A stretch of 37,586 nucleotides of DNA, from positions 1 through 37,586 of the forward strand of contig JASLHV010000348.1 of assembly GCA_030153205.1 (NCBI GenBank), in the 5' to 3' direction. How positions within the stretch are numbered: position 1 is the stretch's first letter; every line of letters starts with the position of its first letter. Of the stretch, positions 32,522 to 37,586 are shown one piece after another. The position numbers were made by a program, and so were the translations under genes. This DNA is from Roseiarcus sp. Its GTDB lineage: Bacteria > Pseudomonadota > Alphaproteobacteria > Rhizobiales > Beijerinckiaceae. Under the pieces are notes generated by a model. That model was not told the DNA's origin, searched no databases, and saw only the letters and a list, made by a program, of their open reading frames with translations.

Positions 32522-33345
32522 CAGCCAACCTCCTGCAGAGCGAGATCGTACTGCGCCTGATTCATGACCCCATGATGCCAATTGACTTGATCGCGCATGA
32601 AGGAAACGCCCTGCCCCTTATGGGTGTGCGCGATGACGCAGAGCGGCTTGGCCATGCCGGCTCGCTCAGCGGTGAATATTGAAAGCAAAGCGTCATGGTC
32701 ATGACCGTCGACTTCTACGACCTCCCAGCCGAAGGCGCGCCATTTGTCGGCGAGCGGCTCGAGCGCGGCCGTATCTTCAGTACGAGCGCCTTGCTGCAGG
32801 CCGTTGCGGTCGATGACTAATGTGAGATTGGCGAGCTTGCGGTGGCCGGCAGTCATCGCGGCCTCCCAATTGCTGCCTTCCTGCAACTCGCCGTCGCCGG
32901 TGACGACGAAGACGCGAAAGGATGCGTGATCGATCTGGCCGGCGATCGCAATGCCGACAGCGACCGGCATTCCGTGGCCAAGCGGGCCGGTGTTGGTTTC
33001 GACGCCGGGCGTATGATTTCGATTGGGATGCCCGTTCAGCATCGATAGCGGCTGCATATAGGTATCCAGGGACGCGGGGGTAATGAACCCTTTTTCGGCG
33101 AGCGTCGCGTAAAGAGCGCCGGTGCAATGACCCTTGCTGAGAATGAAGCGGTCTCGCGCGGGATCGTTCGGATGGGCGGGATCGACGCGAAGCGCGCCGA
33201 AATAAAGCGTCGCGAGAATATCGGCGACCGACATATCCCCGCCAGGATGACCTTGCTTGGCGCTAAACACCATGCCGAGGGCGCGTCTTCGGATCGCCCG
33301 CGCCTTTTCGCGAGTCAAATCAGAAAGCGGATGGACTTTCGTCAC
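32521..33345 (-). CDS. Transketolase, N-terminal (diphosphate-binding) subunit
   Basis: This 274-residue subunit contains the thiamine-diphosphate/metal half of transketolase. His33 is in KQGHPGGD, His73 in LSKGHCTGALYA and His124 in GPLGHGMPVAVG. The metal-binding motif is GDGELQEGSNWEAAM (150-164) with Asn181 in VIDRNGLQ, and HTHKGQGVSF follows. It is the partner of the 31559 product, and the one-base stop/start overlap favours equal synthesis. It lies 49 nt after the isomerase gene. Length and motifs are normal for an N-terminal half. Confidence 0.94.
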   Translation of the reverse strand: MTKVHPLSDLTREKARAIRRRALGMVFSAKQGHPGGDMSVADILATLYFGALRVDPAHPNDPARDRFILSKGHCTGALYATLAEKGFITPASLDTYMQPLSMLNGHPNRNHTPGVETNTGPLGHGMPVAVGIAIAGQIDHASFRVFVVTGDGELQEGSNWEAAMTAGHRKLANLTLVIDRNGLQQGARTEDTAALEPLADKWRAFGWEVVEVDGHDHDALLSIFTAERAGMAKPLCVIAHTHKGQGVSFMRDQVNWHHGVMNQAQYDLALQEVG

Positions 33346-33394
33346 TTAAGTACTTCTCCAGGGATAAATCATGGCCGAACGCTGACCAGCGCTG

Positions 33395-34852
33395 TCAGCG
33401 AAAGAGCAGAGGCGCGGAGGGCTTCGGCGGCTCGTGGCGATAGAGCGGCCAATCAAGATAAGTCGTGACGGCTTCTTCAACCGCGCTGGCGTGAAGCCCG
33501 CGAACCATCGCAACGTGATGTTCGAATCCATTTCGCGCAATGAACGAGAGCAGCGTACGCAGGTTCGTCACTTTGGTGACCGCTATGCCGCCATCCATCG
33601 GGAATGGATCATCGGTAAACTCTCCCTCCCCGACATAGGCCTTAATGGCGCCATGGCGGTCATCGGTCGACAGACGAAAGAAAGTCATCGGGCCCGCTTT
33701 GACCTTACCCTTGACCGCGCCGAAACATTTTTCGCGACCGATGACTTCCCCCAACACATCGAGATTCGAAATCTCAGGCTTGTCGCCAATGAAGCTCTTC
33801 GGGAAATTGCCGCAATGCGTGCACACGCATTTGTCGATTTCGTGGGCGTAATTGTTATTCCAGTCGAGGATTGCCGGCGGCGCCTCGGAGGCGAGCGCGA
33901 GAGCGTACATCGAGATCGCGCCCATGACGTCGACCTCGCAGGCGCTCGGCATGAGCTTTTCGCCCATCATGCTCATGGAGAGGCAAGTCGCACAGCCGAA
34001 ATTGTCCTGAATGCTGCGCCAGCATTGAATGGACGAAGCATCGCATTCGTTTTCAGCGATCCAGCGATCGACGGCGATCGAGAAGCGGGCTTGCTTGACG
34101 ATGTTTTCGCGTTTGATCGTCTTTGGAATTGAGCCATAGGCGAAAATGTCGTCAAGCTTGGCCTTGACCTCGGGCGCTTCTTCCGAAAGAGCGGCAGCAG
34201 AGGCGATTATTTCTGAAAGATCCACCGTAACAACGGTGATGCCCGAGGCTTGCAACAGCTTTTCGCTGTAGCGCATCGTATGAAACGGCGACGTTCGCGC
34301 GCCGATTGCGCCGATGCGGGCGCGCTTCAACCCGCGCACGGTTCGGCAAACGCGCGCAAAACGATCGAGGTCCGCACGAAATTCGTCGCTGTCGACGTCG
34401 ACTGTATGCGACGAGGTGTCCGTGAAGCGGATTCCGTATTGATAGAAATTGTTTGTGACTGAGATTTTGCCGCAGAAGGCGTCGCGGCGGCTGTGGACGT
34501 CGACCTTGTCGACTTCGTCATTGCTCGCCTGCAGTAGGATTGGAACATTCAATCCCGCGCGCGTCACCATTTCAGAGATGGCGATTTCGTCGCCAAAGTT
34601 CGGAAGAAGAATTACGAGGCCGTCTATCTCGTCACGATGGGCGCGGAAGAAGTCGCCATAGAGCGTGACGTCTTTCCGCGACTGGACAGCGCCGTTCTCG
34701 GTGGCCTCTACCGGAAGGATTTTAAAGTCGAGCCCAAGTTTTTCGAGTTGAGCGAGCAGTTGCGCGCGGGCCGCCAGCGCCGGCGCCCCGTTGAAAAAAA
34801 GACGGCTGCCGACCGCCAAGCCCAGCGTCACCGGCTTCTCGAAGGCGCGCAT
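33395..34852 (-). CDS. L-fucose/L-arabinose isomerase family protein
   Basis: The protein has 485 residues from ATG 34852, which has GGAGG upstream. The longer frame covers the ribosome-binding site. It belongs to the L-fucose/L-arabinose isomerase-like superfamily, manganese enzymes that interconvert aldoses and ketoses. Glu306 (ACEVD) and Asp330 (ILDWNN) are spaced 24 residues apart, as are the two acidic metal ligands of E. coli FucI (Glu337/Asp361). A cysteine-rich CVCTHCG loop (342-348) with His346 may supply the His ligand or be a local feature. The N-terminal part has the usual alpha/beta substrate-binding domain. As first gene of the operon it probably makes the ketose that is then phosphorylated and cleaved. 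The aldose is unknown. Confidence 0.85.
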   Translation of the reverse strand: MRAFEKPVTLGLAVGSRLFFNGAPALAARAQLLAQLEKLGLDFKILPVEATENGAVQSRKDVTLYGDFFRAHRDEIDGLVILLPNFGDEIAISEMVTRAGLNVPILLQASNDEVDKVDVHSRRDAFCGKISVTNNFYQYGIRFTDTSSHTVDVDSDEFRADLDRFARVCRTVRGLKRARIGAIGARTSPFHTMRYSEKLLQASGITVVTVDLSEIIASAAALSEEAPEVKAKLDDIFAYGSIPKTIKRENIVKQARFSIAVDRWIAENECDASSIQCWRSIQDNFGCATCLSMSMMGEKLMPSACEVDVMGAISMYALALASEAPPAILDWNNNYAHEIDKCVCTHCGNFPKSFIGDKPEISNLDVLGEVIGREKCFGAVKGKVKAGPMTFFRLSTDDRHGAIKAYVGEGEFTDDPFPMDGGIAVTKVTNLRTLLSFIARNGFEHHVAMVRGLHASAVEEAVTTYLDWPLYRHEPPKPSAPLLFR

Positions 34853-34894
34853 TCTTTTCCTCCCTTCGGCCAATCCTGAGCGCCGACCGGCCGA

Positions 34895-34962
34895 TTTCGT
34901 ATTTTGGTGAAAAAGCACGATAAGTTTCGTTTAGTCAATATTACTTTCGATTTTTTTCGATT
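34895..34962. promoter_or_regulatory. Phased TTTCG repeats, candidate DeoR operator array
   Basis: TTTCGTAT (34895), TTTCGTTT (34925), TTTCGATT (34945) and TTTCGATT (34955) stand on the same strand at distances of 30, 20 and 10 bp, so all face the same side of the helix. A fifth TTTCGT at 35085 is 130 bp further, also a multiple of ten. DeoR-family repressors often bind directly repeated TTTCG-type elements. The array sits in the 270-nt divergent region between the isomerase and deoR-type genes, around a possible minus-strand -35 (TTGACT, plus 34933-34938) for which no good -10 was found. Confidence 0.6.
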
Positions 34963-35122
34963 TTTGTCTCCCCTTCGACTGAGTCTCTTGGCCGGAATCG
35001 CCATCCACGTTATGTCTGATGCCGGCTGTCCCAGCGCGCGCAATCAGATTCGGCCGCGCCGCTTCGGTCTAACGTGATGGTTTATTTCGTCTTTTTGTTG
35101 AAACGTCGGTCGAGACGAGGCG

Positions 35123-35995
35123 ATGGCGGATAGGGCGGAGCGGGCGGAGCACAGGATTTCAAGGTCTTCTAAGAACGAACGCCGCACGACCAGCAGCGGC
35201 CGAATAACGACGAGTGAGCAACGCGGCGCGCTGCTCGCCGAGCCGCGTCGTATGAAAATACTCGAATGGCTGCAGGAAGAGGGAAGCGCCCGCGTTCGCG
35301 ATCTCAGCGTGGCCTTCGGCGTCTCCGAAGTGACGGTCCGCCAGGACCTCGAGCGCCTCGACCAGGAAGGCTTCATCACCCGCAACCATGGCGGCGCCTA
35401 TCTCAAATCCGTACCACAGCAGGTTCAGACCCTGTCGCTGCAGCATCTCGCCAATATGGATAAGAAGCGGAAGATCGGAAAAGTCGCGGCGGCGCTTGTT
35501 CATGATCACGAGACGATCATCGTCGACGCAGGTTCGACGACAACGGAGGTCGCCAACCACCTCGTCGCGCGCGAAGGCCTGACGGTCATCACCAACGCGC
35601 TCAATATCGCTCTGACGCTTGGCGCGATCCCTTCCTTTGTCGTCCATATGCCGGGTGGCCAATTCAAGGCGCCGACGCTGTCGCTAAGCGGGGAGAGGTC
35701 AGCCGAATATCTCGACAATATATTTGCGGCGAAACTCTTTTTAGCGACAGCCGGCGTGTCGATCGACGCCGGCCTGACCTACCCAAGTTTCGCCGATCTT
35801 CCAATCAAGAAAGCCATGATCAAAGCAGCAAGCGAAGTGTACCTCGTCGCCGATTCGACCAAGGTCAATGCGAATTCCTTCACCCGCCTCGGGGGCCTTG
35901 ACCTCATTCATACTTTCATCACGGATGACGGCCTCGCGGACGCCGATGCCCAAACTTTTGAAAGAGCGGGCATTAAAGTTGTTGTCGCGTCGTGA
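35123..35995 (+). CDS. DeoR family transcriptional regulator
   Basis: This 290-residue regulator has a DeoR helix-turn-helix at about residues 42-98: RRMKILEWLQEEGSARVRDL, FGVSEVTVRQDLERLDQEG and ITRNHGGA. The C-terminal sugar-phosphate-binding domain includes KRKIGKVAAALV, the DAGSTTTEVANHL loop, TVITNALNIA and the end VYLVADSTK. The first 40 residues, Arg/Ser/Glu-rich, are an unusual extension. The only later Met (residue 44) would cut into the DNA-binding domain, so the extension is probably real or the start lies between. It is divergent from the sugar operon and is probably its repressor, released by a phosphorylated intermediate. Confidence 0.92.
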   Translation: MADRAERAEHRISRSSKNERRTTSSGRITTSEQRGALLAEPRRMKILEWLQEEGSARVRDLSVAFGVSEVTVRQDLERLDQEGFITRNHGGAYLKSVPQQVQTLSLQHLANMDKKRKIGKVAAALVHDHETIIVDAGSTTTEVANHLVAREGLTVITNALNIALTLGAIPSFVVHMPGGQFKAPTLSLSGERSAEYLDNIFAAKLFLATAGVSIDAGLTYPSFADLPIKKAMIKAASEVYLVADSTKVNANSFTRLGGLDLIHTFITDDGLADADAQTFERAGIKVVVAS

Positions 35996-36142
35996 GTTCA
36001 ATCAACCTCGCCGGCGATTAGCGCCGACGGCCTCCCCTCTTCACGATCCTAATGGGCTTGATGAACGCTTCGATCGGGATCGAAACGTGAGAGCCCGGCC
36101 TCGTGAGATGTGAAGGCAGTCATCTCGAATGGGAGCAGCAAC

Positions 36143-36535
36143 GTGAAGCGAGAGGTCATCCGAGTCGAACCCTTGTCGACCTATTTGGAGAGATGGAAAG
36201 CGCCAACCTCGGTCGTCACCCGTCACGGCGACACGGTCTATGTCTCGGGACTGCCGCCCTTCGACCCGGAGACCGGCGAAATTGCGATCGCATCGATCGA
36301 AAGACAGGCGGAACTCGTTTTAGAGCAGCTCAAGCTTTGCGTCGAAACGGCGGGCTCGTCGCTGGACAACGTCCTCAAATGCAATGTCTATTGCACATCC
36401 GCCGAAAAATTTGCCTCAGTCAATGCGATTTACGCGCGCTACTTTCCTAACGAGCCGCCCGCTCGCATTTTCATTTGCGTGCCGACGTGGCCGGGTCGTT
36501 TTGACATCGAAATCGATTGCGTCGCTGCGATCTAA
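36143..36535 (+). CDS. RidA family protein (YjgF/YER057c/UK114)
   Basis: The protein has 130 residues from GTG 36143, preceded by GGGAG at 7 nt. A longer form could start at GTG 36110. It has the RidA fold: VSGLPPFDPETGEI, IERQAELVLEQLKLCVETAGSSLDNVLKCNVYCTS, an Arg in PPARIFICV at the position that holds substrate carboxylates in RidA, and the end FDIEIDCVA. RidA proteins hydrolyse reactive enamines/imines made by PLP enzymes, and relatives such as RutC act in pyrimidine breakdown. It follows the DeoR gene by 147 nt and precedes an ABM-like gene by 11 nt. Its connection to the sugar operon is unclear. Confidence 0.88.
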   Translation: MKREVIRVEPLSTYLERWKAPTSVVTRHGDTVYVSGLPPFDPETGEIAIASIERQAELVLEQLKLCVETAGSSLDNVLKCNVYCTSAEKFASVNAIYARYFPNEPPARIFICVPTWPGRFDIEIDCVAAI

Positions 36536-36546
36536 GGAGCCGCGCC

Positions 36547-37215
36547 TTGTTCATCGTCATCTTTGAAGTCCATCCACGCGAAGGCCAGAGGGACGCCTAT
36601 CTGGGACTCGCCAAAGCGCTAAGACCCGAACTCGAGAGAATCGACGGCTTCGTTGACGTCGTTCGCTATCAAAGTCTGATGCGCCAGGGTTGGATCCTGT
36701 CCCTTTCAAGCTGGCGCGACGAAAAAGCGCTTGTTCGCTGGCGAACCCAAGCAAAACATCACAAAGTCCAAGAAAGAGGCCGAAACGACGTCTTCAGCGA
36801 CTATCGGCTAAGAGTCGGCGAGATATCTCGCGACACGAAACCTCCAGAAGGCCTCGTTTTGCGCGAACAGAGATTTGACGAGACCCAGGCCGGCGATGCA
36901 ACGACGGTGGCGCTAACCACCGGTAGCCGCCCATCCGAGTGGGTCTCGCAAGCGAGTCCCGAGGATGTCGCTCAGTATTTAGGTTTCGACGCCAAGTCGC
37001 CCGGGCTCACCGCCTGGGACGTGTTCGAGGCCGTCTTAACGCCTGGCGAGATTATTCTTTTGACGGCGTGGCGGAACGACGCAGACGCACGTGCCTATGA
37101 GGCGGCGCTCATTCCGCCAAAGGGCGCGAGAGAGCGCCGCGTGCGGATCATTCGAGACTACGGCATGTTCGATCGCCGTGAAGCGCCGCAATATTATCCG
37201 GAGGCAGCCCGCTAG
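36547..37215 (+). CDS. Protein with two ABM-like ferredoxin-fold domains
   Basis: The protein has 222 residues from TTG 36547, preceded by AAGGAG at 7 nt, which decides this start over a longer frame overlapping ridA. Residues 1-100 show the antibiotic biosynthesis monooxygenase (ABM, dimeric alpha-beta barrel) pattern: a FIVIFEVHP strand, helix to RPELERIDGF, RYQSL and SLSSWRDEKALVRWR. The second half repeats it (FEAVLTPGEIILLTAWRNDADARAYEA, then RRVRIIRDYGMFDRR). Single-domain ABM proteins are cofactor-free oxygenases or scavengers of unknown substrates. A fused pair could replace the usual homodimer. It is probably cotranscribed with ridA and convergent with the MFS gene. Confidence 0.75.
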   Translation: MFIVIFEVHPREGQRDAYLGLAKALRPELERIDGFVDVVRYQSLMRQGWILSLSSWRDEKALVRWRTQAKHHKVQERGRNDVFSDYRLRVGEISRDTKPPEGLVLREQRFDETQAGDATTVALTTGSRPSEWVSQASPEDVAQYLGFDAKSPGLTAWDVFEAVLTPGEIILLTAWRNDADARAYEAALIPPKGARERRVRIIRDYGMFDRREAPQYYPEAAR

Positions 37216-37227
37216 ACGGCCTTCAGA

Positions 37228-37586
37228 TCAATGGGAGCGGCCTGCCACTCGACGCACCTTGCGCGGCGACGCCATCCAAATCGCGCCAATGGACACGAAG
37301 CAGCAAAGAATAACGAGTTCAAAAGCCAGCCGGTAGCTGCCTGTCGCATCCTGAATAACGCCCGCGAGCCAGGGCCCGAAGGCGCCGCCGCCAATCAAAG
37401 CCACGGTTAGCGTACCAAAAATCGAGCCGTAATGGGGTCCTTCAAAAATCTCGGCCACGATCGGCCCCATGACGGAGGTCGCCGCATAGCCGAGGAAGCC
37501 TTGGCTAAAGACCATGACGCAAAGCAATATGTTCAAAGGATATTGTTCGAGCTCAATCAGCGAGGCGTAACAAATCGCGAATCCGG
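37228..37586 (-). CDS. MFS transporter, 5'-truncated by the window edge
   Basis: The minus-strand frame is open to the last base of the window, so only the last 119 residues or so are visible. They contain three to four hydrophobic helices and the segment typical of the C-terminal half of major facilitator proteins: FSQGFLGYAATSVMGPIVAEIFEG, YGSIFGTLTVALIGGGAFGPWLAGVIQDATGSY and AFELVILCCFVSIGAIW. It is a secondary transporter in the inner membrane with unknown substrate. It ends 12 nt from the convergent ABM-like gene with no clear terminator. Confidence 0.85.
   Translation of the reverse strand, partial: GFAICYASLIELEQYPLNILLCVMVFSQGFLGYAATSVMGPIVAEIFEGPHYGSIFGTLTVALIGGGAFGPWLAGVIQDATGSYRLAFELVILCCFVSIGAIWMASPRKVRRVAGRSH

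Noticed and set aside
35001..35080. Imperfect inverted repeat CCATCCACGTT / AACGTGATGG in the isomerase-DeoR gap
   Set aside because: It has a bulge and a 59-nt spacer, and the phased TTTCG repeats explain the region better.

Overview
The window is high-GC DNA that looks like an alphaproteobacterium, most likely Hyphomicrobiales. The evidence is codon bias, frequent GTG/TTG starts, GTGA/ATGA gene overlaps, and family types common in soil rhizobia, methylobacteria and Beijerinckiaceae. The genus cannot be fixed from sequence alone. No rRNA, tRNA, IS element, integrase or CRISPR array was seen, and no gene-free stretch exceeds 300 nt. Most of the window is catabolic accessory DNA with three regulated blocks, each divergent from its own regulator.

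Region 1 (1-1570) holds the 3' part of a coiled-coil protein gene that enters from outside the window, a small unknown gene and a small predicted secreted cysteine-containing protein.

Region 2 (1613-18024, minus strand) is a run of 15 co-directional genes opposite a GntR/FCD regulator (18140-18886). In transcription order they are: serine-glyoxylate-type aminotransferase, cyanuric acid amidohydrolase/barbiturase-family ring-opening enzyme, BMP-type ABC importer (binding protein, fused ATPase, two permeases), GatA-type amidase, 2-keto-4-pentenoate hydratase/FAH-like enzyme, DUF3891 protein, HyuA and HyuB, a uronate dehydrogenase homologue and two further SDRs. This reads as uptake and stepwise opening of an N-heterocycle (pyrimidine, triazine or hydantoin type), followed by amide cleavage and carbon-skeleton handling. 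The combination matches no pathway I know exactly. A perfect 16-bp palindrome overlaps the -10 of the best promoter candidate.

Region 3 (18888-25634) holds a lipoprotein gene with a structured leader, a PaoABC-like molybdenum hydroxylase (Mo, FAD plus 4Fe-4S, and 2Fe-2S subunits) opposite a TetR regulator, a sirtuin and a TolA/TonB-like envelope protein. An inverted repeat lies exactly inside the 17-bp spacer of a good sigma70-like promoter for the molybdoenzyme operon.

Region 4 (25638-34852, minus strand) is an eight-gene sugar operon opposite a DeoR regulator (35123-35995). It encodes an L-fucose/L-arabinose isomerase-like protein, a two-subunit transketolase, an FGGY kinase, a CUT2 (ribose-type) ABC importer and a DUF2291 lipoprotein. 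Isomerase, kinase and split transketolase suggest a ketose-phosphate route comparable in logic to D-apiose degradation, but with a different isomerase family. Copies of a TTTCG-type motif, spaced by multiples of 10 bp, fill the divergent control region.

Region 5 (36143-37586) holds RidA-family and tandem ABM-like genes and the C-terminal part of an MFS transporter that runs off the window.
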